A stretch of DNA of 6,811 nucleotides from an uncultured Clostridia bacterium (lineage in GTDB: Bacteria > Bacillota > Clostridia > Christensenellales > Borkfalkiaceae), in assembly GCA_946627905.1 (NCBI GenBank), contig CAMOVY010000060.1, forward strand, positions 1 through 6,811, in the 5' to 3' direction. The position numbers were made by a program, and so were the translations under genes. The notes under the pieces were generated by a model. That model was given only the letters and a program-made list of their open reading frames with translations. It searched no databases and was not told the origin of the DNA. Numbering within the stretch: position 1 is the first letter of the stretch; each line of letters opens with the position of its first letter. Below are positions 1 through 5,222 of this stretch, in pieces.

Positions 1-149
1 AATATTTTAGCACAATTTCAACGGATAGTGCAAACAAAATAAAGCAGAATAGCACATTTTTTTAAGTCTAAACAGTATATTGATAATAGAAACTACCGCC
101 ACAAAAAAATATACATAGGCGGAATATGCGTTTACTTTGGAGGTAAATT

Positions 150-356
150 ATGAACGGATGCTTCGATTTTTTCGGAAATAACTGCTGCTTGTGGATTCTT
201 ATCATATTATTGATAATTCTTCTCGCAAAAAACGGTTGTCTTAACGGAATCTTCAACAGTTGCTACTGTCTGCCGATAGCCCTTTTACTCGTATGCTTCT
301 GCTGCAATAAAAACGGCAACGGCTTCGGCAACCTTTTCGGCGGCGGCTGCAAATAA
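150..356 (+). CDS. Cysteine-rich small membrane protein, function unknown
   Basis: A 68-residue protein with 10 cysteines (residues 4, 12, 13, 30, 38, 40, 49, 51, 52, 67). Two hydrophobic stretches are visible, about residues 14-26 (LWILIILLIILLA) and 41-52 (LPIALLLVCFCC), joined by a Gly/Asn/Cys-rich linker. The tail is Gly/Asn-rich (about 53-68) and ends GGGCK. The likely form is a membrane hairpin or a membrane-anchored cysteine-rich peptide. The ATG follows a strong GGAGGT site at 139-144 with 5 nt spacing, which is the main reason to call it a real gene despite its size. A terminator follows 16 nt after the stop, so it appears monocistronic. Upstream (1-149) I see only AT-rich DNA and no convincing -35/-10 pair. 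Similar tiny Cys-rich hydrophobic proteins occur in Clostridia, some annotated as high-cysteine chorion-like proteins; this is recall, and no function is established. It could be exported or spore-associated, but nothing in the sequence proves that. Confidence 0.72.
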   Translation: MNGCFDFFGNNCCLWILIILLIILLAKNGCLNGIFNSCYCLPIALLLVCFCCNKNGNGFGNLFGGGCK

Positions 357-372
357 TATTACGCTGAAATAT

Positions 373-415
373 AAAAAAGTCTTCCCACGCGCAATGAAAG
401 TGGAAAGACTTTTTT
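373..415. terminator. Bidirectional intrinsic terminator
   Basis: The arms AAAAAAGTCTTCCCAC (373-388) and GTGGAAAGACTTTTTT (400-415) pair over 16 positions with one C/A mismatch around an 11-nt loop. The A-run on the left and T-run on the right give a U-tract in either direction. It sits between the convergent microprotein gene and typA, so it can end both transcripts. Confidence 0.88.
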
Positions 416-439
416 ATTGCTTTTAATTTATAATCCTTT

Positions 440-2263
440 TTACTCTAACCCCCGCGCCTTTCTTTTAAGCCGCGTTTCGGTATCCAAGGTCTTCTTTCTT
501 ATCCTTATATTTTTGGGTGTGATTTCCAAAAGTTCGTCGTCGCCGATAAACTCCATCGCTTCTTCTAAACTCATAATTTTGGGTGTTTCAAGACGTAGCG
601 CGTCGTCCGAACCCGAAGCGCGGGTGTTCGTCAAGTGTTTTTTCTTACACACGTTAACGGAAATATCTTCGTTTTTCGGCGAAACGCCCACGACCATACC
701 TTCGTACACCTGCACGCCTGCGCCTATAAATAACTGCCCGCGACCCTGCGCGTTGAAAAGCCCGTAAGTTACCGCTTCGCCCGTTTCGAACGCAACGAGA
801 GAGCCCGTAGTGCGGCGCTCTATTTCGCCCTTATACTCTTCGTAGCCGTAAAAAATGGTGTTAAACACGCCTTCGCCGCGCGTTTCGGTCAAAAACTGAC
901 TTTTGTACCCGAAAAGTCCGCGCGCCGGCACTTTGAATTCGAGGCGTATACGGCTGCCGATATTTTCCATCTGTAAAAGTTCGCCGCGACGAACGCCCAT
1001 ACTCGAAAATACCGCGCCCGTTTTATCTTCGGGAACGTCAACGACCAGCCGCTCCATAGGTTCTAATAGCACGCCGTTTTCTTGCTTATACATAACTTTA
1101 GGCGCGCCCACCTGAAATTCGTAGCCTGCCCTACGCATAGTTTCTATTAAAATAGAAAGATGCATTTCGCCCCTGCCGCACACGCGGTAAGAGTCTGCGG
1201 AGTCGGTTTCTTCAACGCGAAGCGACACGTCTTTAAGCATTTCGCGGAACAGCCTGTCGCGCAGATGCCGTGTCGTAACAAATTTACCTTCTTTACCCGC
1301 AAACGGGCTGTCGTTTACCGAAAAAGTCATTTCTACGGTAGGTTCTGAAATCTTTACGAACGGCACGGGTTCTACGGCACTCGGAGTACAAATGGTATCG
1401 CCTATCGAAATGTTTTCTATACCGCTTACGCAGACTATATCGCCCGCTTTGGCGCTTTCAACCGCCACGCGCTCTAACCCTTCTATTTGAAAAATACTTA
1501 CTAGTTTGCCGCGCAACTCTTTACCTTTTACGTTATAATTGCAAGTTTCCACTTCCTGATTTATAAAGGCTTTGCCGCGCTCTATCCTGCCGATGCCTAT
1601 TCTTCCCACGTACTCGTTGTAGTCGATGGACGATACAAGCATCTGTAGCGGTCCGTCTTCGTCCACTTCCTGCGGCTCGAAATGATTTATTATTGCATCA
1701 AACAAGGGCTTTAAGTCCGTGCCCTGTTTATTGCAGTCCAAAGACGCCGTACCCGCGCGCCCCGAACAAAAGATTATGGGGCTGTCTATCTGGTCGTCGG
1801 TGGCGTTCAAATCGAATAAGAGTTCTAATATCTCGTCCTGCACTTCCGAAAGCCGCGCGTCCGGACGGTCGATTTTATTTACCACGATTATCAGTTTATG
1901 GTTGAGTTCCAGCGCCTTTTGCATAACGAAACGCGTCTGCGGCATAGGACCTTCGCACGCGTCGACAAGCACTAAAACGCCGTTTACCATTTTTAAAACA
2001 CGCTCCACTTCGCCGCCGAAGTCCGCGTGCCCGGGGGTGTCGACTATATTGATTTTAACTCCTTCGTAGAATACCGAAGTGTTTTTTGCAAGTATCGTAA
2101 TGCCGCGCTCCCGCTCAAGGTCGCCCGAATCCATTACCCTGTCCGCGACTTCCTGATTTGCGCGGAATACGCCGCCTTGCTTTAGCATTTCGTTTACAAG
2201 CGTAGTTTTGCCATGGTCGACGTGCGCAATAATCGCAACGTTCCTTACGTCAGTCCTTTTCAC
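440..2263 (-). CDS. typA: GTP-binding protein TypA/BipA
   Basis: Translational GTPase of the EF-G/LepA superfamily that binds 70S ribosomes and supports ribosome assembly and stress adaptation (family knowledge). The GTPase motifs are complete: G1 AHVDHGKTT (13-21), G2 RERGITI with Thr56, G3 DTPGH (75-79), G4 NKID (129-132) and a G5-like SGRAG (167-171). The TypA-typical DTPGHADFGGEVERVL is present. After the GTPase domain come a beta-barrel domain (about 200-290), EF-G III- and V-like domains, and the BipA-specific C-terminal domain (about 480-607). The length of 607 residues is normal for the family. The start is GTG (2261-2263). An in-frame TAG lies two codons upstream and the P-loop begins at residue 13, so no other start is plausible. 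The nearest Shine-Dalgarno-like site, GAAAGG (2279-2284), is about 15 nt away, which is long. It is the last gene of a three-gene operon, 43 nt after the Nudix gene, and ends before the terminator at 373-415. Confidence 0.97.
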   Translation of the reverse strand: MKRTDVRNVAIIAHVDHGKTTLVNEMLKQGGVFRANQEVADRVMDSGDLERERGITILAKNTSVFYEGVKINIVDTPGHADFGGEVERVLKMVNGVLVLVDACEGPMPQTRFVMQKALELNHKLIIVVNKIDRPDARLSEVQDEILELLFDLNATDDQIDSPIIFCSGRAGTASLDCNKQGTDLKPLFDAIINHFEPQEVDEDGPLQMLVSSIDYNEYVGRIGIGRIERGKAFINQEVETCNYNVKGKELRGKLVSIFQIEGLERVAVESAKAGDIVCVSGIENISIGDTICTPSAVEPVPFVKISEPTVEMTFSVNDSPFAGKEGKFVTTRHLRDRLFREMLKDVSLRVEETDSADSYRVCGRGEMHLSILIETMRRAGYEFQVGAPKVMYKQENGVLLEPMERLVVDVPEDKTGAVFSSMGVRRGELLQMENIGSRIRLEFKVPARGLFGYKSQFLTETRGEGVFNTIFYGYEEYKGEIERRTTGSLVAFETGEAVTYGLFNAQGRGQLFIGAGVQVYEGMVVGVSPKNEDISVNVCKKKHLTNTRASGSDDALRLETPKIMSLEEAMEFIGDDELLEITPKNIRIRKKTLDTETRLKRKARGLE

Positions 2264-2278
2264 CGTCTAAAACCCGTA

Positions 2279-2284
2279 CCTTTC
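2279..2284 (-). promoter_or_regulatory. Distant, weak ribosome binding site for typA
   Basis: GAAAGG on the minus strand lies 15 nt before the GTG start of typA. No purine-rich site occurs at the usual 5-9 nt. The combination of a GTG start and poor spacing suggests modest initiation or reliance on ribosomes arriving from the Nudix gene 43 nt upstream. Confidence 0.4.
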
Positions 2285-2306
2285 AGTTCTTCAACCTTTT
2301 CCCCTG

Positions 2307-2840
2307 TCAACCGTTCCGCCTACGAAGCGCAAAAAGCAGCGCTATAAGCGTTTTCGAATCCTTTATTTCCCCGCTTTCTATCATCTTTTTTAAACGCGGT
2401 TTTTCTATCCACTCCGCGCTTAAAAACTCGTCTTCGTCGAGATGCGTGGCGCTTTCGGTAAGCCCCGTAGCCCTGTAAATGCGTATTATTTCGGAAGTAT
2501 ACCCCGGCGACGGGTACACGCTGAATAAAAGTTCCATCTTTTCCGCTTTTATTCCGCCTTCTTCTTCGAGTTCGCGGAAAGCGGTATCAATCGGATTTTC
2601 GCCCGCGTTTACCTTGCCCGCGGGTATTTCCCAAATCTCTTCTTTATAAGCGTAGCGGAACTGTTTTACCATCAGAATTTTACCGTCTTTCTCGCATAAA
2701 ATCGCGCTGCCGCCGCTATGCTCTACTATTTCCCTTACGCCCGTGTTTCCGTCGGGAAGAGACACCTTGTCTTTACGTAAGTTAAGAATACGCCCGTTGT
2801 ATATAACGTTTTTTTCAAGCGTTTTTTCCTCAAAGTCCAT
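2307..2840 (-). CDS. Nudix hydrolase, ADP-ribose pyrophosphatase type
   Basis: Predicted cytoplasmic hydrolase of ADP-ribose (and possibly other nucleoside-diphosphate sugars) to AMP and ribose 5-phosphate, using Mg ions. The Nudix box is complete at residues 75-97: G, five residues, E81, seven residues, then RELEEEGGI, matching GX5EX7REUXEEXGU exactly. It is preceded by EIWEIPAG, the usual lead-in for this subfamily. Pro112 in YPSPGYTSE lies about 15 residues after the box, which is the recognised mark of ADP-ribose pyrophosphatases. The N-terminal strand region (YNGRILNLRKDKVSLPDG) also fits the NudF/YqkG group. At 177 residues the length is typical. The ATG has AAAGGA about 7 nt upstream and lies inside the end of the preceding gene (11-nt overlap), which indicates translational coupling. 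No YqkG-specific neighbour is present, so the substrate is inferred from the family only. Confidence 0.93.
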   Translation of the reverse strand: MDFEEKTLEKNVIYNGRILNLRKDKVSLPDGNTGVREIVEHSGGSAILCEKDGKILMVKQFRYAYKEEIWEIPAGKVNAGENPIDTAFRELEEEGGIKAEKMELLFSVYPSPGYTSEIIRIYRATGLTESATHLDEDEFLSAEWIEKPRLKKMIESGEIKDSKTLIALLFALRRRNG

Positions 2841-3642
2841 TTAGTACGTCCTTTAAGTATTTTTTGACTTTCTTTAAGCGCCCGCAAAACATAAGTTTTT
2901 TGGATTTAACCGCGTACTTGTATGCCAAAAAGGCGTAAATAACGCCGTCTTTATCGCCGGAAATAAGGGCGTTTGCAAACATATCTATTATTAAAATCAA
3001 CTCTTCTTTGGTTTCGGCTTTAAGGCGCGATTTTTTCACCTTGGTCTTATCTTTAAGCAGCAGCGCACGTATAACCTTAACGCTTTCGCCATACGCTTTT
3101 TCGGAAAGTTCTTTTTCCTTTCTCTTTTCTTCGGCGCTTAACATATCCTGCCGCCTTTTACGCTCTTCTTCTTCGGTAAACGCTTCCACGGGGTCTTGCA
3201 GTTTGCCGTCTATAACGCTTTCCATAAGCATTTTAACCGAATTTTTAAAGGGCTTTATCATAGAATTGAGAAAAGCCGTATATCCCGCGGAAAAACTGCC
3301 GTCTTCGTAAAAATACTTGTTGATAAACTGTGCGAAATCTATGCGTTTTGCGTCGATATCCACAAGCACGCTGAAGATAAACGCCAAAAGTTCGCGCGAT
3401 GTAGGCGGCAACACGAATTCCCCTTTGCCTTCCGCAAGATACTTGCTTTTGACGAGATACTTTTTCTGCGCAGCCGCATAATCGAAACCCGTCATACAGT
3501 TTTTAAAAATGGCGACGAGTGTGTCCGAAGCGGCTATCGCTTTTAAAAGCCCCACTATCTTTATATCCGCGATAATGTATTTGCTTTCGATAAGTTCGTC
3601 GGCTTTGGCCAAAAAAACCGAAAGTTCTTCTTTTTTATCCAT
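2830..3642 (-). CDS. Conserved-looking hypothetical protein, first gene of the typA operon
   Basis: I do not recognise a named family for this 270-residue protein. It is lysine- and glutamate-rich, has no signal peptide or membrane segment, and should be cytoplasmic and mostly helical. Residues 7-70 form a helical N-terminal region. A compact, aromatic-rich block at about 76-135 (LPPTSRELLAFIFSVLVDID, then FINKYFYEDGSFSAGYTAF and IKPFKN) looks like the conserved core. Residues 153-182 are a very charged helix (EEEERKRRQ...EEKRKEKELSEK), possibly a coiled coil or linker. The C-terminal part (186-270) is again helical and ends in a basic segment (KLKKVKKYLKDVL-like). The ATG has AAGGGG 6 nt upstream and follows a strong promoter (3672-3700). 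The stop overlaps the Nudix start by 11 nt, so the two are very likely co-translated. Its position with the Nudix and TypA genes hints at housekeeping work but does not define a role. Confidence 0.85.
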   Translation of the reverse strand: MDKKEELSVFLAKADELIESKYIIADIKIVGLLKAIAASDTLVAIFKNCMTGFDYAAAQKKYLVKSKYLAEGKGEFVLPPTSRELLAFIFSVLVDIDAKRIDFAQFINKYFYEDGSFSAGYTAFLNSMIKPFKNSVKMLMESVIDGKLQDPVEAFTEEEERKRRQDMLSAEEKRKEKELSEKAYGESVKVIRALLLKDKTKVKKSRLKAETKEELILIIDMFANALISGDKDGVIYAFLAYKYAVKSKKLMFCGRLKKVKKYLKDVLNGL

Positions 3643-3671
3643 ATAGCGCCCCTTAAAGATTTATCCGCATA

Positions 3672-3700
3672 ATTATAACATATATTTGACTATTTTTCAA
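3672..3700 (-). promoter_or_regulatory. Sigma-A-type promoter of the hypothetical-Nudix-typA operon
   Basis: On the minus strand TTGAAA (3695-3700) is followed after 17 nt by TATAAT (3672-3677). The -10 is perfect and the -35 matches four of six consensus positions (TTGACA), with ideal spacing. It would start the mRNA about 20-25 nt before the ribosome binding site region of the 270-residue protein. Confidence 0.78.
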
Positions 3701-3726
3701 ATTATATAGACTTTTTTTACGGTTAA

Positions 3727-3745
3727 TTGATAAAATTTATATCAA
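3727..3745. promoter_or_regulatory. AT-rich palindrome between divergent promoters, possible operator
   Basis: TTGATAAAATTTATATCAA has perfect 6-bp outer arms (TTGATA/TATCAA) with a 7-nt centre. It ends 5 nt before the -35 box of the DUF4364 promoter and lies 27 nt behind the -35 of the opposite promoter. An operator for one or both transcripts is possible. In such AT-rich DNA a chance palindrome is also possible. Confidence 0.3.
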
Positions 3746-3750
3746 AGTCC

Positions 3751-3778
3751 TTTACAAACGTAATTTTTATGATATAAT
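3751..3778 (+). promoter_or_regulatory. Sigma-A-type promoter of the DUF4364-TSCPD pair
   Basis: TTTACA (3751-3756), a 16-nt spacer and a perfect TATAAT (3773-3778). The predicted start is near 3785, giving a leader of about 45 nt before the ATG at 3830. Confidence 0.8.
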
Positions 3779-3829
3779 AAAGTTTACATTAGACAGTTTT
3801 GGCTTAAAAAACACTCTAAGGATAAAAAA

Positions 3830-4354
3830 ATGCAAGTCAAAGGGGACTCCTCTCTCAACAAATTAATACTTTTGTTCGTTTTCGACAAAATGGAAGTACC
3901 GCTATCGGAAAACACTATTCTCGATATGTGCTGTTCGTCGAACAACTGGCTTGCATATATGGATTGCCAGCCCATATTAAAGCAACTTTTAGAGTGCGGG
4001 TGGATTTATAATATAGGCGACAGCGACGAACCGCTTTACACCATCACCACCGACGGCAGAATTTGTCTTGCCAACTTTTTTATAAACATCCCCGCTTCGA
4101 CGAGAGAAGAAATTTCCATTTTTATCAAAAACAACAAGAGCCGCTACCGCAGAAAGCAGGAGTGCGTTGCCGACTACTTTATGAATAAAGACGGCACGTA
4201 CACCGTCTATCTCAAGATTATAGAACCCGTCCAACCCGTTTTAGAACTCAAACTCGTCGTCCCCAACCGCCAGATAGCCAAAGACGTATACAAAAAGTGG
4301 GGCGAAAAAGCGGCAGAAGCTTACAGAAGCATTTACGAAACTTTAGTAGATTAA
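3830..4354 (+). CDS. DUF4364 family protein (predicted winged-helix)
   Basis: A 174-residue protein matching the DUF4364 pattern as I recall it. It starts with NKLILLFVFDKMEVPLSENTILD (from residue 10), which forms the first helices of a winged helix-turn-helix. Then come a recognition-like stretch (about 35-60, LAYMDCQPILKQLLECGWIY), the wing-like strand YTITTDGRICLANFF and the signature IPASTREEI. The C-terminal half is a mixed alpha/beta domain ending DVYKKWGEKAAEAYRSIYETLVD. The family is largely restricted to Firmicutes and Clostridia and is uncharacterised. DNA binding is inferred from the fold only. The ATG follows AAGGA (3818-3822) with 7 nt spacing. The stop overlaps the ribosome binding site of the TSCPD gene, so the two are co-transcribed. 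The palindrome upstream of its own promoter makes autoregulation a reasonable guess. Confidence 0.88.
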   Translation: MQVKGDSSLNKLILLFVFDKMEVPLSENTILDMCCSSNNWLAYMDCQPILKQLLECGWIYNIGDSDEPLYTITTDGRICLANFFINIPASTREEISIFIKNNKSRYRRKQECVADYFMNKDGTYTVYLKIIEPVQPVLELKLVVPNRQIAKDVYKKWGEKAAEAYRSIYETLVD

Positions 4355-4358
4355 AGGT
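4353..4358 (+). promoter_or_regulatory. Ribosome binding site that fixes the TSCPD start
   Basis: AAAGGT overlaps the TAA stop of the DUF4364 gene and lies 4 nt before the ATG at 4363. It supports that ATG rather than an in-frame ATG at 4297, which would add 22 residues unlike the family and lie wholly within the upstream gene. Confidence 0.7.
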
Positions 4359-4362
4359 ACAT

Positions 4363-4617
4363 ATGAGCGTTTATACAACCCGCGGGACTTGTGCCCACCA
4401 TATAGAATTCGAAGTTAAAGACGATAACACGCTTACAAGCGTTAAATTTATCGGGGGCTGCCCCGGGAACACGCAAGGAATAGCAAAACTCGTCGAAGGC
4501 AGAAATATAGACGAAGTTATTTCTCTTTTGAAAGGCGTACAATGCCGTGCGGGAACGTCTTGTCCAGACCAACTTGCGCTTGCGCTTATAAAATACAAAG
4601 AACAATCGGCAAAGTAA
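4363..4617 (+). CDS. TSCPD domain protein, TIGR03905 type
   Basis: An 84-residue protein consisting of a single TSCPD domain. It has the expected pattern TRGTCAHHIEFE (Cys10), a middle FIGGCPGNTQGIAKLVEG (Cys33) and the name motif C61-RAGT-SC67PDQLALAL. Four cysteines (10, 33, 61, 67) are placed as in the family and probably bind a metal. Related domains occur at the C-terminus of class II ribonucleotide reductases (family knowledge). The free-standing form is common in Clostridia and has no established role. The start at 4363 fits the family's usual length and the adjacent ribosome binding site. It is the second and last gene of its operon, with an 8-nt gap after the DUF4364 stop, and is followed 18 nt later by a perfect hairpin. 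Confidence 0.92.
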   Translation: MSVYTTRGTCAHHIEFEVKDDNTLTSVKFIGGCPGNTQGIAKLVEGRNIDEVISLLKGVQCRAGTSCPDQLALALIKYKEQSAK

Positions 4618-4635
4618 AAATTCATATATAAATCG

Positions 4636-4665
4636 GTACGCCGCGGGCAAAAGCCCGCGGCGTAC
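4636..4665. terminator. Perfect GC-rich hairpin between convergent genes, probable terminator
   Basis: GTACGCCGCGGGC (4636-4648) and GCCCGCGGCGTAC (4653-4665) pair perfectly over 13 bp with an AAAA loop. It lies 18 nt after the TSCPD stop and 24 nt beyond the dtd stop on the opposite strand, so it could serve both. Neither flank has a real T-run (TATTAAATATTA on the right), so it departs from the textbook form and termination strength is uncertain. Confidence 0.7.
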
Positions 4666-4689
4666 TATTAAATATTATCCTGAAAATAA

Positions 4690-5127
4690 TTATCTGCTTT
4701 GCATCATGACGGTAAACGGTCCGTCGTTTACCTGTTCTATCTTCATATCCGCGCCGAACACCCCGTACTTTACGGGAACAGTCTTACAAAGTCCCGAACC
4801 TACGTATTTATAGAGTTCGTCCGCCTTTTCGGGGCTTTCCGCGTCTAAAAAAGACGGGCGGTTGCCGTGCGAAGTATCGGCAAACAGCGTAAACTGCGAA
4901 ACGAGTAATATTTCCCCTTTTTCGTCCATAACAGAACGGTTGATTTTGCCGTTTTCGTCTTCAAAAATACGCAAAGCGGGCAGTTTTTTGATAAAAAAGT
5001 CGCCGTCTTTTTCCGTATCGCCTTTTCCTACGCCTAAAAACACCACAAGCCCCTTACCTATCTCGGAAACGGATTTGCCGTCCACTTTTAACGTCGCCGA
5101 CAACACCCTTTGAATTACCGCTTTCAT
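4690..5127 (-). CDS. dtd: D-aminoacyl-tRNA deacylase (Dtd)
   Basis: Cytoplasmic proofreading enzyme that removes D-amino acids, and glycine mischarged on tRNA-Ala, from tRNA. The 145 residues cover the whole family length. The start MKAVIQRVLSATLKVDG is typical (MRAVVQRV-type). The two active-site motifs are present: SQFTLF (77-82, Thr80) and NDGPFT (134-139), which carries the Gly-Pro pair that enforces chirality. HGNRPSF (87-93) also matches the family. The only departure is Phe where Val is commonest in the GPVT motif. The ATG has AAGGGA 6 nt upstream. It is monocistronic here, although in many Firmicutes dtd follows relA; it is divergent from the radical SAM gene and ends at the hairpin 4636-4665. 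Confidence 0.96.
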   Translation of the reverse strand: MKAVIQRVLSATLKVDGKSVSEIGKGLVVFLGVGKGDTEKDGDFFIKKLPALRIFEDENGKINRSVMDEKGEILLVSQFTLFADTSHGNRPSFLDAESPEKADELYKYVGSGLCKTVPVKYGVFGADMKIEQVNDGPFTVMMQSR

Positions 5128-5160
5128 AAAATTCCCTTATTTGTATTATGTTTTATTATC

Positions 5161-5173
5161 TGATATTTTATCA
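5161..5173. promoter_or_regulatory. Short palindrome over the dtd -10 region
   Basis: TGATATTTTATCA, with perfect 5-bp arms TGATA/TATCA and a 3-nt centre, overlaps the predicted dtd -10 box (5165-5170). It shares the half-site TGATA with the palindrome at 3727-3745 but not the spacing. A regulator site is possible; chance in AT-rich DNA is a fair alternative. Confidence 0.22.
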
Positions 5174-5193
5174 CAATTCAAAATAATTGACAA
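5165..5193 (-). promoter_or_regulatory. dtd: Predicted dtd promoter
   Basis: On the minus strand TTGTCA (5188-5193), a 17-nt spacer, then TAAAAT (5165-5170). It gives a leader of about 30 nt that contains the dtd ribosome binding site. A second, poorer pair nearby (TTGAAT and TAATAA) is an alternative. Confidence 0.55.
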
Positions 5194-5216
5194 ATACACA
5201 GCATTAAGTATATACT
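5187..5216 (+). promoter_or_regulatory. Predicted promoter of the radical SAM gene, placed for a leaderless mRNA
   Basis: A perfect -35 TTGACA (5187-5192) is followed after 18 nt by TATACT (5211-5216), or after 16 nt by TATATA (5209-5214). Either gives a start at about 5219-5224, at or within a few bases of the ATG at 5223. The -35 overlaps the dtd -35 (5188-5193) on the other strand. Confidence 0.65.
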
Positions 5217-5222
5217 TTTTTT

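Noticed and set aside
1..65. Short open frames at the left edge that might be the tail of an upstream gene.
   Set aside because: They are too short and carry no recognisable sequence, so a partial gene cannot be supported.
82..115. Promoter-like boxes (GATAAT 82-87, TATACA 110-115) before the microprotein.
   Set aside because: Neither has an acceptable -35 at 16-18 nt, so the promoter remains undetermined and could lie upstream of the window.
96..122. CCGCC and GGCGG inverted pair before the microprotein, as a riboswitch or leader hairpin.
   Set aside because: The stem is only 5 bp with a 17-nt A/T-rich loop, and no known riboswitch motif is visible.
417..2069. Several open frames of 60-116 codons on the plus strand within typA.
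   Set aside because: They are antisense to a full-length TypA with all motifs intact, encode no recognisable domain and lack good ribosome binding sites.
4297..4362. An upstream in-frame ATG that would lengthen the TSCPD protein by 22 residues.
   Set aside because: It lies wholly inside the DUF4364 gene and adds residues unlike the family. The ATG at 4363 has its own ribosome binding site and gives the usual 84-residue length.
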